A stretch of DNA of 64,000 bases. It comes from Cunninghamia lanceolata (taxonomy: Eukaryota > Streptophyta > Pinopsida > Cupressales > Cupressaceae). The stretch's first letter is position 1, and every line of letters starts with the position of its first letter. A program made the translations under genes and the position numbers. Shown here piece by piece: positions 46,595 through 57,769 of the stretch. The notes beneath the pieces are model-generated. The model did no database searches, had not been told where the DNA came from, and saw only the letters and a list, made by a program, of their open reading frames with translations. The stretch is taken from the NCBI GenBank assembly GCA_027924645.1, contig BSBN01000781.1:1302001-1366000 (forward strand), written 5' to 3'.

Positions 46595-46979
46595 TGAAAT
46601 GGTGAGCATATACACATTTGAACAATAATTTAAAACATAAATGATCTATATATATTGATATATATATATATCTATATATATTGATATATATATATATCTA
46701 TATATATTGATATATATATATATCTATATATATATTGATATATATATGTATATATATATATATATTTATATATATATTGTATTGTATTGTATTGCATTGA
46801 GATGATTTTACATTACATCACAATGGCTTTTTAAAACCTTACAATTTCCCGTGAACCAACTAACAACTAACTTCTAATCTTCTGACGGGAATATAACTTC
46901 CCAACAAACTAACATTTATTTATTATAAACTAACCTATAAGTAAATTTACTAAATGTAAACCTTATATTTATTCTAACA
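46595..46979 (-). repeat. Nonaut-1 right LTR (5') with AT expansion
   Basis: Matches the left repeat but is 132 bp longer because of a (TA)-rich microsatellite at 46644-46795 built from units near CTATATATATTGATATATA, plus a short TATTG run. Confidence 0.8.
46644..46795. repeat. AT microsatellite with higher-order unit
   Basis: About 150 bp of TA repeats punctuated by TTGA or TCTA every 13 bp or so, giving three to four copies of a unit of about 26 bp, ending in three TATTG repeats. It lies where the left LTR has only GATATATATATTG. Confidence 0.85.
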
Positions 46980-46999
46980 TTTCTTTGCTTCAATGTTTC

Positions 47000-47850
47000 A
47001 GATCACACTCAGTGATCCATCATCAAGAAGAGGATACACATGGTTAAATCCAAAAGCACTTCTCTAAGAGCAAAAATAAAGTCCAATTGCAAAAACATGA
47101 TTTTGGTCTAGACTTCCATAAAATTTAAAAATATGCAAAACTGACACGTGAGTTGCGAAACATGATTTTGGTCTTAGATGGAAGAAAACTTGGAAACTTA
47201 CAAAAAGGTTATTTAAATGATGCCTTGGTATTTGTTAACCCTCTTATAGGATACCAATTTCTTGTCATACAAGTATGAATTGCCTTGACACCACACACAT
47301 CTAAAAGTGCAACATCAAACATTGTTTCATCAACAAAGTTAGTTCAAATTGAAATCATAACTTGCATTGCTTACTAACCAACATATCAACACCTCCTTTG
47401 ACCCAAGCTAACCTATAAGGCTTAGGGTGTTGAACAATTTTGAGGCCTAATTTATCAACCAAATATTGTGAAACTAGGTTATCTTAAGAGCATGAATCAA
47501 ACAATGCATCAAACCAAACATCATTGACATATATCTTAATGCTTAAGAATGCTTCTTTTGCCAACATAACAATTTTTCTAGTAGTGCAAGAAAACTTAGA
47601 ATTCTTCTTAGAATTACTATCAATATATTTACCCTTTTTAACCAATACATTATCTTCATTGAGGGAAGACAAAGATTTTCTTACCTTTCTTACCTTGTTT
47701 GTGAAGGTTCTTTTCAAGATGTAATTTCCAACATGAGGACTTTGCATGACCCTCCTTACCACAATGCTCACGATGAAGTGCAAATTTCTTCTTGATGCTT
47801 GTGCAATTTTGTGAATGTCCTTGAAAGGGTTCACAAGAGCCAAAGATCCT
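47000..47850 (-). pseudogene. Gypsy-type gag zinc knuckle and protease relic
   Basis: On the minus strand about 47810-47770 reads HCGKEGHAKSSCWKLH, a CCHC knuckle lacking its first Cys. A Lys-rich linker and the protease region follow: VNDVWFDALFDSCS (active-site Asp, Gly replaced by Ser-Cys text, about 47520-47485) and, after a TAA, NLVSQYLVDKLGL. This style belongs to chromovirus-like gypsy elements, different from Gypsy-1 and Gypsy-2. No reverse transcriptase follows; the relic ends near Nonaut-1 at 46980. Confidence 0.65.
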
Positions 47851-50221
47851 TGCAAAACCAAATAAACCTTCCACAAAGAGAGAAGCAAATAAAAAAGCTA
47901 TATTGCCAAATAATTGAATTGAATACAATGAGTATAAGAGCCTTGTTTATATAGGCAAAGGTGAAACCTAAGATACATAAGATTATGACAAGTGTATTAA
48001 TCTTATGACTTGAGATACAAAAAGTAAATTCCCTAAGTAAAATAATGAGGTGTGAAGGAGATCCAAGAGGGTAACTAGTTAGGGAATAACCCTTTTCACA
48101 CCAGCACCCTCCCTTAAGTGCAACTTAGAGAGGCACAAACAAATGCAAAGATGGGTCCTGATAACTAGGCTTGATGAGGTATCTATGTATAAAATATTTG
48201 TAAAAAATGGAGAAAAAGAGAACTTGTAGGAAAAAACTCCTCAAATGAGAGAACATGAGAAAGACTAAGAAGCCTTCTCAAAAGATGTCCCTGAAAGATC
48301 AAGAACAAGAAGATGAACAAGAACTGCATGAAGCACAAAGAAGTTGCAAACAATTGCTAGAACTAAAAAATGTCTACTAAAATTAGGAAAAAGATCAAGA
48401 TTAAAGAGGCACAAACCTAGACAAGTGACCCCAATGACACTATTCAAACAATACATATATGACTACAAGACAATGATTTGATAGTCAAAAATAAAGATGA
48501 CACATAATTCTGCACAAGTGACCCTAATGGCACTACTCAAACAATGCATAGATGAAAACAAAGCTATAATTAGGTAGTAGGAAATACACATGCCAATAGT
48601 CTCAAGGATACTGATCAACTAAAAAATATAGAAGGTGGCCTCCATAAACAGGTATGTAGAAGTGTCTATATAGTACATGTTCTATCTCATCAAAATGCAT
48701 GGGTAACTAGTTGTTGCATCTACCTAGTACATAGGAACAAATACTAGATACATAGATCACTACAAAATGGAAGTAAGGAAGCATTAGCATAAATAGTATG
48801 ATACCCCCCATAATGCTGACAAGGGAGAGGTATGGTAGATCTTCTGAAATTGTGTCATAATATAGTGTAAGAAGGTAAAGAAATCACATCATAAGGAACA
48901 ATATGATGTACTTGCAACTAAAATAGAGTGTGCTCATATAGGACACACACACACAAGAAGGTAGAAGAGGTTGTGAATGCAAGGCATGCACAACAAACCT
49001 CTCATGTCACTATTATAAAGGGCGTGTTCATACAAGACACACGCATGAAGGTAGATGGGGTTGTGAACACAAGGCATGCACAATAAAACTATCATGTCAC
49101 TGTTATAAAGGGTGTTCTCATACAAGATACACTTGCATGAAGGTAGACAAAGTTGTGATGGCTAACTCAAAGCACACACAATAAACCCCTATGGCACATT
49201 ATAAATAGTATGAGTACAAGAATTACACAAGATGATGTGCAAGATCCCAAAAAAGGTACATTATGTGACGCTTTATTTTAGTACTTTTACAAGTTTGAAC
49301 ATGCAGACAATGGATTCTTATAATGTCCAAAAATGACCATATGCTAAAAATACAATTTTGCTTCAAGAGAAGAGGAAACATAAGGAACCATTGTGTTATA
49401 TGTAAACAAATAGGTACTTAAAAAATTGGACCCAAAAAGGAGTCCATATGTATAAGTTATGGCCTTTCAAGTTCTGAAACTAAGAATTGCACAACAAGAT
49501 CACTGGGAAAACTAATTTTTGAAAAAAATTAGAAGTCAAAATAAAAAATCATTTGCACCATCTCGCATGAAATTATGTCCTATTAAAAAAAGTTACTTGA
49601 AAAAAGGAGCCCATAGGAGCAAGAATGAAGCTTTTGAAGATTGGCTTTAAAATCTGAACTACCAACAGTGAAAGGGGGGCTAAATTTTTAAAAAAATTGT
49701 TGACATCAATAGACATAAAGATGACATTAGCAGATAGGGTTTATAAAAAAGATCCCCTCTTGAGAGGATAGGCGGGTGCAAAGGACATGGGTAGGCACTT
49801 GAAATGGATGGAAGGGAAAGATGAGGATAGGGGATGAATGAAAATGAGGGAGGAGAAGGAGAGTCATGCTGATTAGTGTGAGCAACTTGATGTTTGATGT
49901 AGCATTTGACATTATGTAGCATGATATAAAGACCATGGTGACAATGTGTCTCATTCATAGGATTAAAGGTCACAAGCAAGCATATGTTGACGGAACCATG
50001 ATATGAAAAGACTATGGTGTCGTGGTAGGTATGTTGCAAGGATCGATGCAAATGCAAGATAAAATAATAACACACACAAGAAAAGCAAGGAAGCATGCAA
50101 AAATGATACATAGACAAACATGATGTTTCCCTTGGTCAAGATAAAAATTGATGATTGATAATGTTGTTGATGTGGGAATGATATATCTTGAGAACAACAT
50201 GAGGATTGGGAATGATATATC
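47851..50221 (-). mobile_element. Nonaut-2: fragment of a small-LTR element
   Basis: A probable 3' LTR at 47851-48106 (minus start TGCTGGTGTGAAAAGG, end TTTTGCA; TATA-like GCCTATATAAACAAGG near 47965) is followed by a purine tract TAAGGGAGGG and an interior with no coding domain. The interior start (48107-48300) resembles that of Nonaut-4 (58951-59160), sharing AAGTGCAACTTAG and ATGGGTCCTG. It ends where the Copia-3 LTR begins near 50222. LTR limits are estimated from one copy only. Confidence 0.5.
48421..49205. repeat. Tandem repeats in Nonaut-2 interior
   Basis: Three units of about 90 bp start near 48931, 49023 and 49112 and share CATACAAGA(C/T)ACAC, GAAGGTAGA and TATAAAGGG. Upstream, a unit with ACAAGTGACCC(C/T)AATG is present at 48421 and 48513. 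The rest of 48107-50221 has no gene. Confidence 0.75.
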
Positions 50222-50338
50222 TATTGTAAGTATGTGCTTACCAGTGTTTTCATTGATGTCAACATATCTGTGTTGTCATTGGTGTCAACTGTGCTCTTGT
50301 TTTGATACTTACTTGTATTGAGTTAGTTACTTTGTATT
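50222..50338 (+). repeat. Copia-3 LTR, first part
   Basis: TATTGTAAGTATGTGCTTAC and GATGTCAACATA match the LTR start of Copia-1 and Copia-2 (terminal TG decayed). It is cut at 50338 by Nonaut-3 and probably continues at 57770-58436. Confidence 0.65.
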
Positions 50339-51459
50339 TGTTGGAATTGGGTCGGACAACTAAGAGGGGGGGTGAATCAGTTGTCACACAAATTAAACCT
50401 TTCTACCTTTAGTCCTCTTTTAAAACTTTTAATCAAATTAATGATATGAACATTTAAAGCATGAATCAATAACACATGAGAAGAAACATAAGTAACACAC
50501 TTGACACCAAGATTTTTGACGTGAAACCCGATTAAGGGAAAAACCATGGTGGGGGTTAACCCACAAGGATCATACTCTATTAAAAGTATTACAAAGGGGA
50601 ATGCACATGCATTCAGGCTCACTGCCCAGAGCTCACTGTTCAAAGAAGGCTCACTGCCTACAGAAGGCTCACTACCTATAGAAAGAAGATTACAATGAAA
50701 TTGAACTGATAATTAGCATCTATCAATGCAAGGATTTAGTTCTGATTAAGCACAAAATACTGACTTGATACACTTCATCTTTACTCTACCCTTTTCACTG
50801 ATTTGCTAACATCTGAATCTTAGATCTTTGTTCTTTTCACACTTATTCCATAGTCACATCACACACACCACCAAATCATTCAAAACCATCAGCTATATAT
50901 ATCTGCATCTAGATCTTCAACCACTTTTTAGTTGGCTTCAAAAATACTTAGAACTTTATTGAAAATTCTGCTCTGTCAGCTAAATCCATGTATACTTGTA
51001 ACGTGGACCAAAACTTGCACTCACAAATCATTAATCAGGTCAGCTACTATCACTGATCATCACAACTTGTCCAACCAACAACTTCCATCTATCCAGAACC
51101 AAGATCAATTACAAGGTTGGCCTGTTCTTCTTCTGCCTTCTCTGTCAAATTGTTAACCCGATACTCAGATGCTGATAACTATTGAATCCTTCATCACCAG
51201 AGGCCAAAAATTTGGATTTAGATTATCCTGAAAATGCTTATGACTCCCTTAGATCTGCAACAAACTCTGATCTACTCCCGGGGAGATCCAGACCAAGATA
51301 CCAGACCCTGTCACACACTCTATTCTTGACTTCTCAGACTTAGAGAAATCCTCAATCTAATTTCTGGAATGGGCAAATTATGCAATGCAGATGTGTAGTA
51401 TAGACTTAGTTGCCATCAATGACAACACTTATCATGCCTAACAGTGTCTCTTGCCAACA
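50339..51459 (-). repeat. Nonaut-3 3' LTR
   Basis: Minus start TGTTGGCAAGAGACAC at 51459, end AATTCCAACA at 50339 (1121 bp). A TATA-like TATATATAG is near 50900-50892 (minus). Confidence 0.93.
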
Positions 51460-51471
51460 ATCTCCCCCTTT
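51460..51471 (-). other. Nonaut-3 polypurine tract
   Basis: Minus strand AAAGGGGGAGAT directly before the TGTTGG LTR end, a classic copia tract. Confidence 0.88.
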
Positions 51472-51719
51472 GGCATTGATGGCAACACTTAGTGAAAAAT
51501 GACTAAGTGTCAAAATAACTCCTTTTCTTGTGCTCCATATGGTTGTTCACACTGCTTTCTGATGTTCCCCCTTTGCTAGATTCTTCATTTTTCACTGTTC
51601 TTCACTCCCCCTTTGACATCAATGGAAAAGGGTGGAATCCACAATCACTAATCATGCAAAAATTCTGTATATAAGGCCGCATATGTACAAATAGTCCATA
51701 TGTTATATTTACATATATT

Positions 51720-54700
51720 TAAGGATATTTGCAAAAGTATTCTTTAACTGTACAAATTTGGTGGCCCAACCTCTCTTCATACCATCCAAAATTGAAATGT
51801 GTCCACTCAGCAGAAATGCATATGCTTTTGCTTTCCTTAGATCTGAGGGACTACTTACTTTGGGCCTCTGTCAAAGTATTAAACATTGCTTTCAACTTAG
51901 GGGTAGTTAGTCCCCGGAGCTCACCCATTCTTTCCATAATGTTCTTCTTTTCTTTGATAAGCTTCTTTATTTCATCTGTCAGACTAATTGCTTGACATTC
52001 TTGGCTCACCAAAGATACTATTAAAGGATCAAAACTTTGAGATAGGTCTAGCAGCTTTTTCTTCTGCTCCTTTATCTTTTTCTCAATATCCTCTACTATT
52101 TTGGGCCATGGTAAACAAAACTTATATACATCACCACCATCCTTATGAGCATTTTATATACTCTTTATACCAATATCGAGTGTTTTTCTATCATTATCTA
52201 TAAGGTCTTTTAGTTCACTAAACCTCTTAACCAAAAATTCTTTTCGGACCTTTACTTCGGCTGACTTCTCAAAAGACTCAAGATTTGTATTTACAGAATG
52301 CACAAGATTTATCAAATTACCAGAAGGAGAATTAGATGTATTTTTTTAATATGTGGGCATGATCTTCTCCATTATTCTGGAAGCTAGGCCTATCAACTCA
52401 CTGTTTCCTATGTGAGACTTGAGCATTTTCTTCCTTGCCTTGGCCTGTGTAAGTGATGATATCTTTAGCATTTGGTCCAGAGAGAGAGTGTCCAAATTGA
52501 TTAGTCCTTGTATCAATTCTGACTCTTCTAACTCTAGCATATCCTTGCTGAGAAAACTCTGCATTGCATCTGTAGTGTCTCTTGCCACACTTGCTATTTC
52601 AGTTTCCTTCCCTTGTACTTTGTCAGTGGCAACAACTGGACTGTCTTGCTCCGGTGCATTAGCACCATCTCCTTCTATTAGTTCTTCTTTTCCCTTGGCT
52701 TTTTCCTCTTCCCTTTATTTCTCTTTTTCTTCTTCTTTTTCTTGGTCCTTTCCAGAGTCATTAGTAGCAGGAGGATCCGGAGGATCATGGCCAACACTTT
52801 CTTCTTTTATCAATACTTCCTCTTCTTCTTTTTGCACTTCCTCTTCCATAACAGAGGAATCTAGAGTTTCAGTTTGTTGCTTATTCTTCTTTAATCCTTT
52901 GACATTCATGTCTGAGGACTCAATCTCTACATTTACCTCCTTTGCAACAGGAAGATTGTGCTATTTCAAAGCACTCCAGAGAATCTCTTTGGTTTCCTTT
53001 GCAATCTTGTCTGTCTCCCCAAGCATAAGCTTATTCATTCAATTTTTACTTCAGAACTCATCCTTGAATTCTTTAAATATCAAATTCATTTTCTTTAGAG
53101 TAATTTGGGGGCATAATTGTATTAATATTTTTTCTTGGATCTCAAGATCCTTGCTTTTTGCATTCTCTTTTCTCAGTTCCAAAATTTTTTCAAGGCTTTT
53201 TGGTATCAATGAACATATCTCAATAAGAGTCTTGCTGTAGTTATTCAAATATCTTACCGTTGCTTCCTCAAGTACTCTTTTGTTAGTATACTATAGTCAT
53301 CATAGAATTCTATCATTGGAGCTAAGTTTCCATCTACAGTTACTGATTTAATGATGTCATCTGCTGAAAGGGTAGTCTTCTCTTCATATTCCTCTATCTT
53401 TTGCCTCTTACTTTCCCTTTTGCTTCCAGAGGGCATGTCCTTGGATATCTTGGCCACTTTTGTGCCTATGGATTTTAGTTCCTTGATCTCAATGTCAGAA
53501 TCTGTATCTTCTTCTACTCTTGTACTTTCATAGGTCCGAGATGCTTTTGTTTTCTTCCTTTTCTGCTTCCAGTTTTGCAGTCTTAGGAGGAACAAGGGAA
53601 GCAGTAGAGCTCCTAGTAGTCCTTGATGTGGAAGAGGGTTTCACTAGAGCACTTCCTTGATTCTTATCTTGTTTTTCTTTCTTAGCCTTTTTAGTTCTTT
53701 GCTTGAATAGCCTCACAACCTCCTTAGTTAGGCCCAGAATTTCAACCAACTACTCAACTACTTTTCTTACTTTCCTATTGGTTTTAGGTTCTCTGAGCTT
53801 AGTATGCAGTTTTAAACTTAGCTCCTCATATGTTCCAAATATTTCAACTATTGTGTCTTTAAGCTTGCTTAGAAGATGTTGAGCATACATATTCAAGATC
53901 TTTCCATTAATTTCATACCCCATGGGCATGATCCAAATAGTTCTGGGTTCCACTGCTTCCATTAGGCACTGATCAGTGTCAACCATGAAGCATATTTCAT
54001 TTTTGTACTTCTCAACAATTGATTTAGGGATTCTTTCCCTTAAATGCATCATACTCTAAAAATTCTTGAAGTATCCCCATATTGTAGTTTTCTGAGCTTT
54101 GAAATCACCAATGTTGCGAAGATGATCTCTAATCTGAATGGCAATTGGCTCATCATTAGTCCAGTGAACACCCTTTACTCCAGGTACTTCATTCATATAG
54201 TAGAAAAACAAGAATAGAACCAATGTACCATATTGAGAAGTGTTTTTCTTATCCATTTTAATTTTGTTCAAGTTCTCAATCAGCTGGTTCTGTAATAGCT
54301 CACAAAGGTTATAATCTACATTCTCCTTCAACATTTGATATGCTGCATATATGGTAGTTCCGAAAACAAAATTCTCCCTGTTGGAGTGATATATATTGTA
54401 GCCAATCACCATGGAAGCAAACTTCACATCTGGTTCTATAATGTCATTTCTAGTCATAGCCCTCTATGAAATTTAGCACCGGTTGCATCAGTAATAGTTT
54501 GGTTTTTCACAGATTTTAACATGGCTAATCCACCTGTTGAGTTTAACCCAGTCACTATTTTGATAACATCCTTGGTAATCTTGAATGGTTTTAATAGCTA
54601 AATGAATTCATCATGCATCCGACTCAAAACATACCGAACCCATTCATCTTCATCAAATGTTGGAAACCCCACAATCTGAATAAAGTGTTTATCATGCAGT

Positions 54701-55016
54701 GCCTTATACTCGGGTTAAGATCATGATTTTCACCCTTGAGATGATTCTCAAACAAGTTTACATACCTTGAATCACCAAATTCATCTATGTTTGCATGAAT
54801 ATAAACCCTAATATCTTCAACATGCTGCACACCATACGAAACACTTGAAAAAGCACCTAACGGGTCAACTTCTATTGATTTGTGAGGATACTTCTTAAAT
54901 TTGGGTCGAGGCCTTTCAGTAATGTCACCAACATGAGGAGAAGCCATTTCAACAGATTTTAGATTCAAATCTTTACAGAGAAGTACCTTTTCTTCTGCGG
55001 GGTTAGGGTTGATCAA
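51720..55016 (-). pseudogene. Nonaut-3 unknown cargo protein (about 1100 codons)
   Basis: I do not recognise this protein. Minus-strand open stretches (55016-54624, 54457-54056, 54052-53750, 53749-53528, 53595-53254, 53248-53051, 52909-52715, 52588-52346, and on to about 51720) join with three small frame changes and about eight stops. The first 450 residues look globular and helical, with KPFKITKDVIKIVTGLNSTG near 54595-54535 and LFLFFYYMNEVPG near 54215-54180. A basic Lys-rich part (53710-53560), an acidic Glu-rich part (52880-52690) and a coiled coil (52590-51880) follow. It replaces the whole pol region of the element. The plus-strand 273-codon frame at 52419-53240 is its Ser/Phe-rich shadow. 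Confidence 0.65.
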
Positions 55017-55388
55017 TTACCGGTTGAATTTGCTCTTCATTCTTCAATCTCTGGATTTACAGCTCAGAAGCTCTTCTACTTGTTTCCTTTGAAAGAAAAG
55101 TGGTTCAAATGCTTGATTAAGTGACCTTTTATCCTTCGCAAAACCTAATTTTGCATTGTAATAAATGCGCTGCCCTAACTTCATCCTGTTACTCTATTTC
55201 TTGAACTGTTCTTCAAAAATTTCCATATTAACATCTTTTCTTCCAGAAATCCTTCCAAAAGTTTTGAAACAATTCAAAATATCTTCTCTCATTGTGCCAT
55301 ATCTAGGCACCCACTTACTGACTGGGGGAATTTGATGTTCAATGCAGCTCCCCCTGAGTCAGAGCTCCTAATTTAATTCTCAGAGGAA

Positions 55389-56574
55389 TTGTTAGCACTA
55401 GATTTCGGTGCAGACTCATCACCATTGTTCATTGTATCTTTCTTCACCCAAGTCTTGTTCATTTCACTCTATATCTCATTCACATCAATTTTTCTTTTTC
55501 CTTTGTCTTGTCTCTACTCATCCAGTTTTCTGTTCACCGGACCTCTTCTTCCATTATTCCTGCTTCTACAGAATCTTGCAATATGACCAGATTTATTGCA
55601 ATTAAAACACACAACATTTCCTTTCTTATAAACTTGATTTCCTCTTGATCTACACTGATTAGCCATGTGTCCAAACCCATTTCAAGAAAAATAGTAACCA
55701 TTGAAAGGATTGCCAATTCCTCTATTGTTAGAATTATTCATTATCATTCTTCTGCATTCATTTGATCTATGACCATACCTATTACACTTGAAGCATTGAC
55801 CAGAGAAGAATGGGCCATTTTGATTTACTCTACTTTTGCACTGAGTAGCTCTATGACCAAATTTATTGCAATTGAAACAATCTCCATTGAATGATGGATA
55901 TCTTTGAGCATTAGGCTATCTTACTGGAGGTTTTCTAGTTTTGTTTCTCCCATTCCTTGGTTGAAAATTTCTCTGTCTGGATCTGGAGCTTTTACCTTTC
56001 TCATATCCAAGACCATGCTTGTCATCATCCTTTTCTGTCTTTCAATTAGTGCTTCAAGTTTAGCTGAGCTTATCTTGAACTTCTCCTTATATTCATTTGC
56101 AACTTCTAGGTCATGTTTGAGAGTGATAATTTGTCTCTCAAGTTCTCTCTCGTTGTCTCGACTTTCTTGTAGATTAGATTCTAGGAGACCAGCTATTCCA
56201 TCCAATCTGTAACATTCTTCAGTTCTCTCTTTCATATTTTAATTCATCTCTTCTTCAATTTTCTTCCTATCTTCAATTTCCTTGGTTAGTCTCATTACCC
56301 CAGATTCCATCTCATGTTTTAGGACAACAACTTCTTTAGGTAACTTTTCACATTCCTTTGTCTTCTCTTTCAGGGCCTTGTCTTCATAATGATTTCCCAG
56401 TTGAAGAGGTTGCTCCTTCCCCTTTTCATTGGATTTGCTCAGTTTTTCTTTTAAAATCTCAATGAAGTCTTCAGCCCTTTTGAAGTTTTCTTGCAGCTCT
56501 TGGACTTCTACTCTGGACTACTCAAGATCTTCTAGGGTGAGATTAAGTTGCCCTTGAAGGTTATTTTCATCCAT
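55389..56574 (-). pseudogene. Nonaut-3 Gag-like coiled-coil protein with four zinc knuckles
   Basis: From a minus-strand ATG at 56574 a Glu/Lys-rich coiled coil runs about 210 residues (to 55940), with stops at 56520 and 56240. CCHC knuckles follow: CFNCNKFGHRATQC (about 55885), CFKCNRYGHRSNEC (about 55795), one that has lost its first two Cys but keeps GFGHMANQC (about 55680), and CFNCNKSGHIARFC (about 55605). Copia Gag usually has one knuckle. The N-terminus does not resemble copia Gag, so this is either a very different Gag or a captured protein that supplies RNA binding. Confidence 0.75.
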
Positions 56575-56628
56575 TTTATTGCGTTCCCAGATCTTCCTTA
56601 AGTTGTTAAACTTTTTCAAAGGAACCTT

Positions 56629-56640
56629 ACTCTGATACCA
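56629..56640 (-). other. Nonaut-3 primer-binding site
   Basis: Minus strand TGGTATCAGAGT, two bases from the LTR; same class as Copia-1 and Copia-2. Confidence 0.9.
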
Positions 56641-56642
56641 AT

Positions 56643-57764
56643 TGTTGGAATTGGTCCGAACAACTGAGAGGGGGGGTGAATCAGTTGTCACACAAATTAA
56701 ACTTTTCTGCCTTTAATCCTCTTTTAAAACTTTTAATCAAATTAATGATATGAAATTTTAAAGCATGAATCAATAACACATGAGCAGAAACATAAGTAAC
56801 ACACTTAACACCAAGATTTTTGATGTGGAAACCTGGTTAAGGGAAAAACCATGGTGGGGCTTAACCCACAAGGATTATACTCTGTCAAAAGTATTACAAA
56901 GGGGAATACACATGCATTCAAGCTCACTGCTCATAGCTCACTGCTCAAAGAAGGCTTATTGCCTACAGAAGGCTTACTACCTACAGAAAGAAGATTACAA
57001 TGAGATTGAATTGATAATTAGCATCTATCAATGCAAGGATTCAGTTCTAGTTAAGTGCAAAATACTAACTTGATACACTTCATCTTCACTCTTCCCTTTT
57101 CACTAATTTGCTAACAACTGAATCTTAGATCTCTGCTCTTTTCGCACTTATTCCATAGTCGCATCACACACACCACCAAATCATTCAAAACCATAAGCTA
57201 TATATATCCACATCTAGATCTTCAACCAATTTTCAGTCAGCTTCAAAAATACTTAGAACTTTATTAAAAATTTTGCTTTGTTGGCTAAATCCATGTACAC
57301 TTGTAACACAGACCAAAACTTGCACTCACAAATCATTAATCAGGTCAGCTACTATCACTGATCATCACAACTTGTCCAACCAACAACTTCCATACATACA
57401 GAACCAAGATCAATTACAAGGTTGGCTTGTTCTTCTTCTGCCTTCTCTGTCAAACTGTTAACCCAATACTCAGATGCTGATAACTATTGAATCCTTCATC
57501 ACTGGAGGCCAAAACTCTGGATTTAGATTATCCTAACAATGCTTATGACTCCCTTAGATCCGCAACAAACTTTGATCTACTCCCAGGGAGATCCAGACCA
57601 AGCTACTGGACCTTGTTACACACTCTATTCTTGACTTCTCGGACTTCGAGAAATCTTCAATCTGATTTTCGGTATGGGCAAACTATGCAATGTAGTTGTG
57701 TAGCATAGTCTTAGTTGCCATCAATGACAACACTTATCATGCCTAGCAGTGTCTCTTGCCAATA
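56643..57764 (-). repeat. Nonaut-3 5' LTR
   Basis: 1122 bp, matching the 3' LTR throughout; the terminal CAACA has become CAATA on the plus strand. TATA-like site near 57207-57199 (minus). Followed by the GTATT duplication. Confidence 0.93.
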
Positions 57765-57769
57765 GTATT

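Larger units (their letters stand above)
42206..46979 (-). mobile_element. Nonaut-1: small-LTR non-autonomous element with antisense reading frame
   Basis: Matching terminal repeats of 253 bp (42206-42458) and 385 bp (46595-46979) start TGTTAGAATAAATA on the minus strand and end TTCA. A polypurine tract GGGGGG touches the left repeat and a primer-like TGGTATTTGAGG lies three bases from the right one. The interior has no reverse transcriptase or integrase; its one reading frame (about 44060-45790) is on the opposite strand. No matching target duplication was found (CTTAT against TTTCT). Confidence 0.65.
50339..57764 (-). mobile_element. Nonaut-3: complete non-autonomous LTR element carrying a large cargo frame
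   Basis: LTRs at 50339-51459 and 56643-57764, flanked by the duplication GTATT (50334-50338, 57765-57769). A primer site TGGTATCAGAGT lies at 56640-56629 and a polypurine tract AAAGGGGGAGAT at 51471-51460. Inside are a coiled-coil zinc-knuckle protein and a long unknown protein, but no protease, integrase, reverse transcriptase or RNase H. Its LTR 3' part and primer site are copia-like and shared with Copia-1 and Copia-2. Confidence 0.92.

Noticed and set aside
42201..46984. Target duplication of Nonaut-1
   Set aside because: The flanks CTTAT and TTTCT do not match under the best LTR boundaries; not claimed.
49680..50117. 145-codon minus-strand frame
   Set aside because: Biased Cys/His/Pro/Ser composition and no retroelement or host motif; it lies in non-coding interior of Nonaut-2.
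52419..53240. 273-codon plus-strand open frame
   Set aside because: It is Ser/Phe-rich low complexity and lies exactly antisense to the Lys/Glu-rich part of the Nonaut-3 cargo; the minus strand explains it.
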